DNA of 64,000 bases, taken from Roseibium sp. MMSF_3412 (lineage in GTDB: Bacteria; Pseudomonadota; Alphaproteobacteria; Rhizobiales; Stappiaceae). The stretch lies in assembly GCF_030733265.1 (NCBI RefSeq), contig NZ_JASHJI010000006.1, positions 186,001-250,000 of the forward strand, written 5' to 3'. Below are positions 55,803 to 63,847 of this stretch, piece by piece. Each line of letters begins with the position of its first letter. Positions within the stretch are counted from its first letter, which is position 1. Both the position numbers and the translations under genes were made by a program. A model generated the notes under the pieces. That model had not been told where the DNA came from. It saw only the letters and a program-made list of their open reading frames with translations, and did not search any database.

Positions 55803-55807
55803 GAACG

Positions 55808-56755
55808 ATGATACCGAAACTTGCCGTTCATCACCTGACGCTCCTTTCCGCCCTCAGCGAAACCGGAAGCATGACCGTTTCCGCCTCGCGGCTCGGCATC
55901 ACCCAGTCCGCGGCCTCCCACAGGCTGCGCGAGGCAGAGCGCCGGATCGGCGTGTCCCTCGTTCAGCGTGGCGATACCGGTCTTCAGCTGACACCGGAAG
56001 GCGAACGTCTCAGGCGTCTCGGGGAGAGCTTCCTTGCCGAGCTTTTCCGGCTGGAACAGGACATCGAAGCTTCCGCGCAGGAAAAGCGCCTGCTGGTCCG
56101 GCTGGGACAGGCAACTTACAGCCGATACCACTGGTTCCCGGCCTTCCTCGATTATCTTGAAGAACAGGACGCGCGCCTTGCGGTCGACCTTTCGGGAAGC
56201 GCAACGGCGCGGCCGCTCGCCTCGCTCATCGATGGTTCGGTCGATGTCTCGCTTGTCTTCGGGCGCGCGCCCGCGCCTGGCCAGTTCACATCCCTCAAGC
56301 TGGGCTCGGACCCGATCGTTGCAGTCATGTCGGCCAGTCATCCGCTCGCAGAGCAGCCTGTGGTCAACAGCATCAACATGGGCGATGAACGCTTCTTCGT
56401 TTATCCGCTGACCGCGGAACCGGGCTTTGACTGGACCGCCCTGCTCGGCGCGCCTGTCGAACCGTTCCGGCGGATGACCGCGATGCCGACGCCGGAGGCC
56501 GTGATCGATCTTGTCCGCGCCAGCTTTGGCGTTGCCATCTTCAGCCGGTGGGCCATCGAACCGGAACTGGCCGACGGCACGCTGGTCGCGCGCCCGATTG
56601 CAGAGGAAGGCATCAGCCTGGACTGGTGGTGCGTCAGGCGCAGCTCCGACCCGGACGATGGCCCGGCCGCCCGTCTGTCAGCAGCGCTCCAGTCCTGGAG
56701 CAGACGGTCCGACCGGGCGCTTTCGACGCTTGCCTTCAACTCCGCATCACCGTGA
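55808..56755 (+). CDS. LysR-family transcriptional regulator (MetR-like)
   Basis: This protein of 315 aa has an N-terminal helix-turn-helix (SASRLGITQSAASHRLREAERRIG, residues about 25-48) and a co-inducer domain. LVQRGDTGLQLTPEGERL follows the usual wing. The HTH style (SAASHRLREAE) resembles MetR-type members, agreeing with the TGAA-N5-TTCA site in its promoter. It is divergent from the DMT exporter and probably its activator. Confidence 0.88.
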   Translation: MIPKLAVHHLTLLSALSETGSMTVSASRLGITQSAASHRLREAERRIGVSLVQRGDTGLQLTPEGERLRRLGESFLAELFRLEQDIEASAQEKRLLVRLGQATYSRYHWFPAFLDYLEEQDARLAVDLSGSATARPLASLIDGSVDVSLVFGRAPAPGQFTSLKLGSDPIVAVMSASHPLAEQPVVNSINMGDERFFVYPLTAEPGFDWTALLGAPVEPFRRMTAMPTPEAVIDLVRASFGVAIFSRWAIEPELADGTLVARPIAEEGISLDWWCVRRSSDPDDGPAARLSAALQSWSRRSDRALSTLAFNSASP

Positions 56756-56925
56756 CCGGCAGCAAGAAAGCGGCGGCAGGACGCTCCCCTCAGGAACCGT
56801 TTGCGGAGCGGACTTGTTGCCCGGTCAAGCAAGCTGACGCCGAGTGGTGAAGCCATTTCCCGCGCTTGCCCTCCTTGAGGAGAAGCAAGCCGCCTCAAAC
56901 CCTTCCGGTCTCATTTATGAGCCCG

Positions 56926-58989
56926 TCACCTTAGCTCCGCTTGTTCGGCAAGTGCTGCGATCTGGTCCCTCATTGGATTGTTTTCCATGTCGTTGAAAAG
57001 CGGACGAAGGACCTCCCGGGCCTGCTCCATGCGTCCGGCCTCTATCGACACTTGCGCGAAATGCAGCGTGATCTCCGGAGACTGCCCCTGATCGACGTCG
57101 ACCGCCTGTTGCAGCTTCGCCAGCGCTGTCTCCAGATCGCCTCGCTTGTAGGCAACCCAGCCGAGCGTATCCAGGATGGCCGCGTTGCCAGGCCTCAGCT
57201 TGAGGGCCTTGGTCGCCAGAGCCTCTCCCTCGTCCAGTGCAGCGTCGTCGCCGCGCTGGTTGACAAGGAACCAGGCAAGCTGGTTCAGGGCGACAAAATT
57301 GTCCGGTGCCAGGTCGGCAAAGCGCCTGAGCGCGGTCTCGGCGACATCATACTCACCGAGTTGCTCGGCAAGAACGCCTGTCCACATGTGCGTTTGCGGA
57401 TCGGAAGAGATCTTCGAAGCAGCCTTGAAGGAGTTCAGTGCCGATTTGAAATCGCCGCTTCTGAAGGCGAGCTCGGCACGCATCAAGTGAGCTGCAAGAA
57501 AATTCTCCGATTGCGCAAGCGCTGTATCCAGGGCCTTGTAGGCAGCTTCGATGCTGCCTCTTTCGACCACGATTGCCTGTGCCAGAAGGAGGTGCAGTAT
57601 CGCAGAGGATGGATGCGCTTCAGAAAGCTCCGTCAACATCTCAACGGCGCGGCCGTTTGTTTTCGTCATCATCAGGAACAAGGGCACTGCAAGGCCCTTC
57701 GCGGCCTCCGGCGGCATGTCGGCAACAAGATCGTCCGGTGTCAAGCCATCCACGCGAAATCCCGTTATCGCTCCCTGGCCATCGGAAAACGCCTTGCTGA
57801 TCGCGGCCGTGTCGGTTTCACCCTGTGCCAGGAGGTCGAGAGCGTTGAATATCGCATCGACATCCCGGAACTGTCCGCCGGTTGCGGGACCGGCCGAAGC
57901 CTCTCCCTGGGCCAGTGAGATTGCCTTCAGTCCTGTTGCAGCTACGGCTGCCCGGGAAGAAAGCTCCAGGGCTCTTTCGAAAGCCTCGCGCGCAGTCCGT
58001 TCATCGCCCAGAGCCAAATTCAACCGTCCCCTGACGACCTGGACCTCCGCGCTGTCCTGCTGCGGAATAATCCCGAAGTCTTGTTTTGCTCGCGTCAGGT
58101 CACCAACACGCAGAAACATCTCGACATTCAACGTGTCGGAATTATTGATTTGCCCGCGGTACTGACGGAAGGTTTCACGGGCTTTCTCGTGTTCCCCGTT
58201 CTGCAAATATGCGGTGACAAGGCCGGTCGCCGCATCTGCCCTGTCCGGTTCTGCCTGCAGGCACCCCGCAAATCGTTCAGCTGCGGAACGATGGTTGCCT
58301 TCTTCCGTTTCAATATTCGCCAGCGCAAGCAGGGTTGAGCAGGTATCCGGACTCAAAGAGACAGCATGCGCAAGAGCCCTGCGGCCGGTGTCACGCTGCC
58401 CTGTTTCAAATAGCACCGCAGCAAGATTTGCCCAGAACGTGGCACCGTTCGGGCCAGCTTGCGCCGCTTTGGTAAAGTGAGGAAGCGCGGCATCCGGACC
58501 ATCGACACGGAATGAGATCGTTCCCCGCAGATTATGGGCATAGGCGTTTTTTGGGTCCTTGATCAGCAATTCGTCGAGCAGCCTGACTGCATTGTCGAAG
58601 TGCCCCTGGCCGCGAAGGATCAGCGCTTGCGCGATCTCGCGCTCCCCATCCGGCAACTCGGTGTCTCCTGCCGCGGCAAGAGCTGCCTGGGCACCGGAAA
58701 CATCGCCTTCAATGGCGCGCTTGACCGCCACAAGAACCGCTGCAAGTACGCCGTCTTCAACCTTCAGGCCTGCCAGAGTGGAAATCTCTGCCTGTTCGCG
58801 CAAAAGCTTGCTTGCAATGGCTGCATTGACACCGGCAGATCCGGGGCGGCCGGTATCCCCCAGTTGCGGCATCCAGTTTACGTCCGGCGAGCCGAATGGC
58901 GCTGCCTGAACCGGTCCCGTAACCAACAAAAGTGAAAAAACAACTCCAGGCAGCCCAAACTGCCGCAAACCGAAATAGTTCCCAAACAT
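56926..58989 (-). CDS. Secreted TPR-repeat protein, probably of the PEP-CTERM/VPLPA-CTERM system
   Basis: This protein of 687 aa has a signal peptide (about residues 10-30, LPGVVFSLLLVTGPVQAA). The rest is mostly tetratricopeptide repeats, clearest at ALILRGQGHFDNAVRLLDEL, YAHNLRGTISFRVDGPDAAL and LDTLGWVAYKRGDLETALAK. Large TPR proteins of this kind (PrsT-like) occur in exosortase/PEP-CTERM surface-polymer gene sets. It lies 91 bp downstream of the VPLPA-CTERM gene, past that gene's terminator, so it has its own promoter or relies on read-through. ATG at 58989 is used; a TTG nine bases upstream is less likely. Confidence 0.8.
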   Translation of the reverse strand: MFGNYFGLRQFGLPGVVFSLLLVTGPVQAAPFGSPDVNWMPQLGDTGRPGSAGVNAAIASKLLREQAEISTLAGLKVEDGVLAAVLVAVKRAIEGDVSGAQAALAAAGDTELPDGEREIAQALILRGQGHFDNAVRLLDELLIKDPKNAYAHNLRGTISFRVDGPDAALPHFTKAAQAGPNGATFWANLAAVLFETGQRDTGRRALAHAVSLSPDTCSTLLALANIETEEGNHRSAAERFAGCLQAEPDRADAATGLVTAYLQNGEHEKARETFRQYRGQINNSDTLNVEMFLRVGDLTRAKQDFGIIPQQDSAEVQVVRGRLNLALGDERTAREAFERALELSSRAAVAATGLKAISLAQGEASAGPATGGQFRDVDAIFNALDLLAQGETDTAAISKAFSDGQGAITGFRVDGLTPDDLVADMPPEAAKGLAVPLFLMMTKTNGRAVEMLTELSEAHPSSAILHLLLAQAIVVERGSIEAAYKALDTALAQSENFLAAHLMRAELAFRSGDFKSALNSFKAASKISSDPQTHMWTGVLAEQLGEYDVAETALRRFADLAPDNFVALNQLAWFLVNQRGDDAALDEGEALATKALKLRPGNAAILDTLGWVAYKRGDLETALAKLQQAVDVDQGQSPEITLHFAQVSIEAGRMEQAREVLRPLFNDMENNPMRDQIAALAEQAELR

Positions 58990-59020
58990 GATGGACAAAT
59001 TCCCAATCTCAAAAAAACAA

Positions 59021-59045
59021 GTGCCCGGGGGTGGCCCCCGAGCAC
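59021..59045 (-). terminator. Intrinsic terminator after the VWA gene
   Basis: On the minus strand the stem GTGCTCGGGGG/CCCCCGGGCAC (11 bp, one mismatched pair, 3-nt loop) is followed by TTGTTTTTTTG. It lies 36 bp beyond the VWA stop and just upstream of the TPR gene start. Confidence 0.85.
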
Positions 59046-59080
59046 TCTATCTGAATTACCGCAAAACTGGCAATTCTAGC

Positions 59081-60100
59081 TTACTTGCGGAAACGGCGTA
59101 CAACCCCGAAGCCGCCGATAGCCGCGATGAGCAGCAGGCCGGAAGCCGGGAGCGGCACAGGCGTAGTGCCACCACCGCCGGTCGTTGTTCCGAACAGCGT
59201 CAGGCTGGCAGAAGCCTGTGTCTGGTCGGTAAAGGTCGCCAGAGCGGTCCAGGTGTTGGCACCCGGGTTCAGAGCGAAGCCCGGAACCGTGAAGTTTCCG
59301 AGAGCATCGACGATTGCTGCAAAGACATTTCCGTCCGGATCGGTGATCTGAACGTTGTCAACGCCGACCAGAACGCCGCCGCCGGCGCCGCTGAAGATGT
59401 TGACGATGTCCTGCGGGTTGTTCGAGAAGTTGACGAACGTTCCGTTACCCGCCGTGGCAACCGCCTGCATGGTCGATGTCGAGCTACCCGGGAAGCTGAC
59501 GGTGTTCACGATGTAACCATCATTAGCTGCATCGGTTGCCGCAGCAACTGCTTGCGCTTGGTTGGAGCCGCCGTCGGAGATCACCAGGATCTGCTTGGAC
59601 GTGCCGGAACGGCCACGTGCGTCCAACTCGTTGTCCGCTGCCACAATACCATCACGGATATCTGTGCCACCGAAAGCATCGATGTTGTTGATTGCGGTTT
59701 GAACATTGCCAAGTCCGCCAGGGAGCGTGGTCAATTGCTGGGTGACCGAAGCGTTGCTGTCAAAGTCCACGATGCTGACCGCGGATCCGGCGGGCAGATT
59801 GTTCACCAGAGCCGTGGCAGCCTGTGCCTGCACCTGGTTGCGTGTCGGGCTGCCCGCGATCGGAACAGTGGCCCCCATGGAGCCGGACGAATCCATCACG
59901 ATGACAAGATCCAGACCGCCACCGATTGTGCCCGTGGCGCTGGCTGCACCGTTTGGCGCAACGACCGTGCCAGCAGGGAAGGAACTGTTGTTTGCCGGGT
60001 TGAGCCAACCAACCGAGCCAGCGGCATGCGCAACCGAAGCCCAGACGAGCGTTCCGGCAGCAATCATGCCTAGTTTTGCGACTTTCGAAATACTTAACAT
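59081..60100 (-). CDS. VWA-domain protein with VPLPA-CTERM sorting signal
   Basis: This exported protein of 339 aa has a signal peptide over residues 1-27 (ending AHAA) and a von Willebrand A domain with the metal-ion adhesion site D70-S72-S74 in VIVMDSSGSMG. A beta-rich domain and a glycine-rich linker follow. At the C-terminus VPLPA (315-319) is followed by a membrane helix and the basic tail RRFRK. That tripartite end is the VPLPA-CTERM signal, which is cleaved by an exosortase; none is in this window. It probably mediates adhesion or biofilm structure. A CtrA-type box lies upstream. Confidence 0.9.
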   Translation of the reverse strand: MLSISKVAKLGMIAAGTLVWASVAHAAGSVGWLNPANNSSFPAGTVVAPNGAASATGTIGGGLDLVIVMDSSGSMGATVPIAGSPTRNQVQAQAATALVNNLPAGSAVSIVDFDSNASVTQQLTTLPGGLGNVQTAINNIDAFGGTDIRDGIVAADNELDARGRSGTSKQILVISDGGSNQAQAVAAATDAANDGYIVNTVSFPGSSTSTMQAVATAGNGTFVNFSNNPQDIVNIFSGAGGGVLVGVDNVQITDPDGNVFAAIVDALGNFTVPGFALNPGANTWTALATFTDQTQASASLTLFGTTTGGGGTTPVPLPASGLLLIAAIGGFGVVRRFRK

Positions 60101-60120
60101 GGAATTAACCCCTTAACTAA

Positions 60121-60136
60121 GTTAATGCGCATTAAC
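60121..60136. promoter_or_regulatory. Perfect 16-bp palindrome GTTAATGCGCATTAAC
   Basis: This fully symmetrical site starts 21 bp upstream of the VWA gene ATG. It contains two TTAA boxes six bases apart, one short of the CtrA spacing, so it may be a separate repressor site or a degenerate CtrA site over the leader. Confidence 0.5.
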
Positions 60137-60221
60137 ATGCAGCTTCCTGTGGATAAATCAACGTTTATTTTTAACATTCAGAAACAATTAACTTTTTTGC
60201 CGCACCCCTCAGCTCTTTAGT

Positions 60222-60237
60222 GTTAATTTTGCGTTAA
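60222..60237 (-). promoter_or_regulatory. CtrA-type box TTAA-N7-TTAAC upstream of the VWA gene
   Basis: On the minus strand the sequence is TTAACGCAAAATTAAC, a full match to the alphaproteobacterial CtrA consensus TTAA-N7-TTAAC. It lies 122-137 bp upstream of the VWA ATG, in the same orientation as the gene. Cell-cycle or motility-linked control is therefore likely. Confidence 0.6.
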
Positions 60238-60263
60238 AATTGAAAAACACCCCTCAACAAAAC

Positions 60264-60285
60264 AGCACTTTATGCGTGCTTTTTT
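60264..60285 (+). terminator. Weak T-tailed hairpin in the VWA-MFS intergenic region
   Basis: AGCAC-N7-GTGCT is followed by TTTTT on the plus strand; the short 5-bp stem makes it weak. No plus-strand gene lies upstream, so it may end a short antisense or leader RNA, or be chance in AT-rich DNA. Confidence 0.35.
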
Positions 60286-60661
60286 CAATTTCAAGTTATT
60301 TTTGGTTGCATATTAAGCAATTCAAAACTCAAGTGTTTTTTTGACACGCCCAAAAGACTGCCACTTTTTTGCCGAAAAACTAAACAAAATTTAATGAGGC
60401 CAAAGAAATTGCGCAACAGTCGGACGCTGCAAAGTTTACTTAACGGTGTTACGCAGTATATTTTTGAAAGTATACATGACATTTCTATTCGCGCGGGCAA
60501 AACAAAGACGCTACTCTACGGCAATCGTCGACCCATTTTCCTGGTAGCGAGACCGCATGAAGGTCTGCAAAAACTGCTTTGCGCACATGGCGATGCTGAC
60601 CTAAGCTACCAGAAACGTTTTTGAAAAAGACGATTTCTGAAGATACGGAGAGCATTGCTGC

Positions 60662-62014
60662 ATGGCTCTGGCTGAAAAAGAACGCAAGCGCGGCCTGGTG
60701 CTCGCGGTCGGCTGCCTGGGCGGTCTGGTGATGCTGGACGAAACCGTGCTCGGTGTCTCTCTTCCCGCCATTCGGGAACACTTTCATCTCTCGGCGACCA
60801 CAACCCACTGGATCATCAACGCCTACATGCTGGCCTTCACGTGCTTTGCCGCGGTCGGCGGCAAGGCAATCGATCTCTTCGGGTTCCGGCCCACGCTGAT
60901 CGTGTGCAGTGTCATCTTCGCGATCACCAGTCTTGTTGCCGGTTTCTCGGACAGCATAGCGATGCTGATTACGATGCGCGTCCTGCAGGGTCTGTGCGCT
61001 GCCGTGATGTTCCCCATGACGCTTGCCGCCGCGACGCTGACATTCGACGAGAACGAACGCGGCAGAGCCATCGGCACGCTGGCAGCCATGGCAACCATAT
61101 TCCTCGCCGCCGGTCCGCTGGTCGGCGGCATCCTGACGGATTTTCTGTCGTGGAGATGGGTCTTCTGGATCAACGTGCCGATCGTTGCGGTGGGGAGTAC
61201 CCTCGCCTGCGTGTTGTGGCGCAATCCTGAAAAGCCGCGGCCAAGACCGGTGGTCGACCCGATCGGCCTGGTGCTGCTGCTCATCGGCCTGACAGCGCTG
61301 ATATTCGGATTGATGGAAGGCCCGGATTTCGGCTGGATCTCTCCCGTCATCATCGCGACCATCCTGGGCGGTGTCGTCGGTCTTGGCATCTTCATCTTTT
61401 ACGAAGCAAGGGACGACAAGCCGCTTATCGATGTACGGCTGTTCAAACTGCCACCGTTTCACGCCAGTACGCTTATCATCCTGCTGACACAGATGAGCAA
61501 GATCGTGGTTGCGATCTACGTGCCGCATTTTCTGCAGCTTGAAATGTCCTACAGCGCGCTTTGGGCCGGCATCGGAACCGTGATTGCTGTACTGCCCATG
61601 CCGATCCTCGCGGCGCCCGCCGGGAAGTTTTCAGACAAATACGGGTCCCGAAAACCGGTTCTTGTTGCCATGGCGCTGCTTGCGGTTTCTACCATTCTCA
61701 TCGGTCTCATGATGCTTCTGGAAAACTACTGGCTGCTCGCGCCGGCACTGCTCCTTTGGGGTATATTCCTGCCGGTCGCGATGATCCCGACCGGTCGCAT
61801 CACGGCGAATTCCGTACCGCGCGACAAGCAGGGCGAGGTGAGCGGGCTGATCATCACCGCACGACTCGTCGGCGGAACGCTCGGGGTCACGCTTGGCAGC
61901 GTTCTTTTGGCCATGGGCGCGGATTTCACGTCGATCTTCGTGACCATGGGAGTGCTGCTCGCCCTCTCCTGCGCCTACAGCGCGATTGCGCTTGAACATG
62001 ATGAAGCCGAGTGA
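60662..62014 (+). CDS. MFS transporter, DHA2-like (drug/solute efflux)
   Basis: This membrane protein of 450 aa has about 12-14 helices. The motif-C type sequence LAAGPLVGGILTDFLSWRWVFWINVP near residue 150 is the hallmark of drug:proton antiporters of the DHA group. VGGKAIDLFGFRP near residue 62 stands for motif A. The substrate is unknown. GGAGAG precedes the ATG by about nine bases. It is followed 15 bp later by the TrhA gene, probably in one transcript. Confidence 0.9.
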   Translation: MALAEKERKRGLVLAVGCLGGLVMLDETVLGVSLPAIREHFHLSATTTHWIINAYMLAFTCFAAVGGKAIDLFGFRPTLIVCSVIFAITSLVAGFSDSIAMLITMRVLQGLCAAVMFPMTLAAATLTFDENERGRAIGTLAAMATIFLAAGPLVGGILTDFLSWRWVFWINVPIVAVGSTLACVLWRNPEKPRPRPVVDPIGLVLLLIGLTALIFGLMEGPDFGWISPVIIATILGGVVGLGIFIFYEARDDKPLIDVRLFKLPPFHASTLIILLTQMSKIVVAIYVPHFLQLEMSYSALWAGIGTVIAVLPMPILAAPAGKFSDKYGSRKPVLVAMALLAVSTILIGLMMLLENYWLLAPALLLWGIFLPVAMIPTGRITANSVPRDKQGEVSGLIITARLVGGTLGVTLGSVLLAMGADFTSIFVTMGVLLALSCAYSAIALEHDEAE

Positions 62015-62029
62015 CGGGAGACTGCCCGA

Positions 62030-62674
62030 ATGACGGAGTTCAGAGCGCAAAGCCTCGCAGAACTGATCGCAGATGGCGCGATTCACGTCATCGGCATCTG
62101 CCTCGGTCTGACGGCCTCGGTGATTCTTGCTGTCACGCTCTGGAACAACGACGACCCGACCCGCCAGGTCACGGTGATGATCTATGCTGCCTGCCTGATG
62201 GCGATGCTGATCTGTTCCGCGCTCTACAACATGCTCGCCAAGGACCACAAGTCCGGCATCTTGCGGCGGCTCGACCATGCCGCGATCTTTCTGATGATTG
62301 CAGGCACCTACACGCCGCTGGCCGCCGTCATCATCGGCGGCTGGACCGGTGGCATCCTGCTGGCGACGGTCTGGACGGGCGCATTGGCGGGAGCGGTCAT
62401 CAAACTCGTCCGCCTTTCAAAGGCGGAAAAACTCTCCGTACCGATCTATCTCGGGCTCGGCTGGGTGGTTGTCTTTGCGGCCAATCCCCTGATCGAACGC
62501 GCATCGATGTTCGGCCTTTGCATGATCCTCGCCGGCGGGCTGCTCTACACGGTCGGAACGGTGTTCTACGCCTGGAAGCGCCTGCCGTTCCAGAACGCGA
62601 TCTGGCACGCCTTCGTGCTCGCCGCAGCGGTCTGCCACTTCGGCGCCGTTCTGCACGATGTCGCGCTCACCTAG
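62030..62674 (+). CDS. PAQR/TrhA family membrane protein (hemolysin III-like)
   Basis: This protein of 214 aa has seven predicted helices of the hemolysin III/PAQR family. Metal-site residues are visible: SALYNML in helix 2, RLDHAAIFLMIAGTYTPL in helix 3, and IWHAFVLAAAVCHFGAVLHDV at the C-terminus with three conserved histidines. E. coli TrhA affects membrane energetics and fluidity; direct haemolysis is not implied. The end overlaps the convergent L,D-transpeptidase gene: both stop codons lie in one CTAG. Confidence 0.9.
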   Translation: MTEFRAQSLAELIADGAIHVIGICLGLTASVILAVTLWNNDDPTRQVTVMIYAACLMAMLICSALYNMLAKDHKSGILRRLDHAAIFLMIAGTYTPLAAVIIGGWTGGILLATVWTGALAGAVIKLVRLSKAEKLSVPIYLGLGWVVVFAANPLIERASMFGLCMILAGGLLYTVGTVFYAWKRLPFQNAIWHAFVLAAAVCHFGAVLHDVALT

Positions 62675-63408
62675 GCTGCGTCCGCATTCGGGTCCTCGCT
62701 CAGGACAACCACCTTCGTCCTGAGAGGCACGCGATTGAACAGATCGATCACATCCTGCTGCCACATGCGGATACACCCCGACGACACGCTCTTGCCGATT
62801 GACGACGGCTGATTGGTGCCGTGGATGCGATACAGCGTATCGACCGGTCCCTGCCAGAGATCCATCGCGCGTGCGCCGAGCGGGTTCTTCAACCCCGGCG
62901 GATAGCCCTTTTCCCAGTAGCGTTCGAGCGACGGCTTGCGGGCGATCATTTCGCGCGGAGGACGCCAGATGGGGTGCTCACGCTTGACGCGGACCAGCGC
63001 CTCGCCGGACCAGTCGAAGCCGGCACGTCCGACACCGATCCCGTAGCGCAGCGCCTTCTTGTTGCCGAGTGTCCAGTAGAGGTAGTTGTTGTAAGGATCG
63101 ACGATGATGGTTCCCGGCATTTCACGGGTCTTGTATTCCACGACCTGGCGCAGGTACTGCTCATCGAAATTCTTGTAGTTGATCGCAGGCCACGTGAAGT
63201 CGCCGTCGGGAAGCGCCGCATAGGCGGATGCGTAATCGAAGTCCTCGTCGGGGAGTTCGGCCTGATCCGGCAAACCGACCACCGTCTGACAGCCGGCAAG
63301 CGCACCACCGGCCAGGATCAGGCTGCCCGTCAGAATCGAGCGGCGCGAAAACACCTGTCTTTCCACCAATTCCGTATCCCCGTGCAACGGCAACGACGCG
63401 TGCGTCAT
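62671..63408 (-). CDS. L,D-transpeptidase (YkuD domain), Tat/lipoprotein signal
   Basis: This exported enzyme of 245 aa forms 3-3 peptidoglycan crosslinks or attaches proteins to peptidoglycan. The N-terminus has a twin-arginine-like FSRRSILTGS followed by a lipobox LAGGALAGC, so it is probably a Tat-exported lipoprotein. The YkuD domain ends with YRIHGTNQPSSIGKSVSSGCIRMW, where Cys212 is the nucleophile. ATG at 63408 is used; an upstream in-frame TTG at 63459 adds 17 residues before the signal and is less likely. Confidence 0.92.
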   Translation of the reverse strand: MTHASLPLHGDTELVERQVFSRRSILTGSLILAGGALAGCQTVVGLPDQAELPDEDFDYASAYAALPDGDFTWPAINYKNFDEQYLRQVVEYKTREMPGTIIVDPYNNYLYWTLGNKKALRYGIGVGRAGFDWSGEALVRVKREHPIWRPPREMIARKPSLERYWEKGYPPGLKNPLGARAMDLWQGPVDTLYRIHGTNQPSSIGKSVSSGCIRMWQQDVIDLFNRVPLRTKVVVLSEDPNADAA

Positions 63409-63847
63409 GTGACCGATAAATCCGGCCCCTTTCTTGGGCCAGCTTTCAGCGAGTTTCAAGTCACATTCGCTCCAGTTTCAAGACTCATTCATTCGGTTGC
63501 ATTGGCGCAACAAACGGCGATGTACCGAAAGGAAAGGCGAGAAAAGCGGACGTCCGGCCCGGTCGAGCGGTTTGACGGAGCGGCTCGACGCCGTTTTTTC
63601 CTCCCAGCGGGACAGGGCTCGTACCCTGGAGTGAATTTGCACGGCAACGTCGTTGCAAACCTCTGGAAACCTGGCGGTTTTCTGCGGCCTTTCGCCTCGT
63701 ATCCGAACAATTCCATCCCCAACAGGTCATCCAAATGGACGGGTCTTGCCCCTGAAGCCTTACAATCTGCGTATCATTGACTAGATTGAGTTCAGTACCT
63801 TCCATTTCCCCCGCTCTGCGGCGTTCCAGATACTTCAAGGACACTTC
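63409..63847. other. Gene-free region with a possible small RNA
   Basis: This 439-bp region between the L,D-transpeptidase and M19 dipeptidase genes contains the promoters of both. The only strong structure is a hairpin with a T6 tail at 63562-63599 on the plus strand. An overlapping palindrome, GCAACG-T-CGTTGC, lies around 63640. Open frames here are antisense-like and lack ribosome sites. Confidence 0.6.
63562..63599 (+). terminator. Orphan terminator-like hairpin
   Basis: GTCGAGC (63562-63568) pairs with GCTCGAC (63583-63589) around a 14-nt loop, followed by GCCGTTTTTT. No plus-strand gene ends nearby, so it may be the 3' end of a small RNA starting in the 63.4-63.5 kb region. Confidence 0.4.

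Larger units (their letters stand above)
60101..60661. other. 561-bp AT-rich regulatory region between the VWA and MFS genes
   Basis: There is no convincing gene. The region is far more AT-rich than its surroundings and carries eight TTAAC/GTTAA pentamers between 60105 and 60237, a 16-bp palindrome, a CtrA-type box and a T-tailed hairpin. It contains the divergent promoters of the VWA gene (minus) and the MFS gene (plus). A 76-codon frame at 60394-60624 is not supported by a ribosome site or codon usage. Confidence 0.75.

Noticed and set aside
60394..60624. A 76-codon plus-strand frame in the VWA-MFS gap
   Set aside because: No ribosome site, atypical AT-rich composition, and no recognisable family; it lies where promoters are expected.
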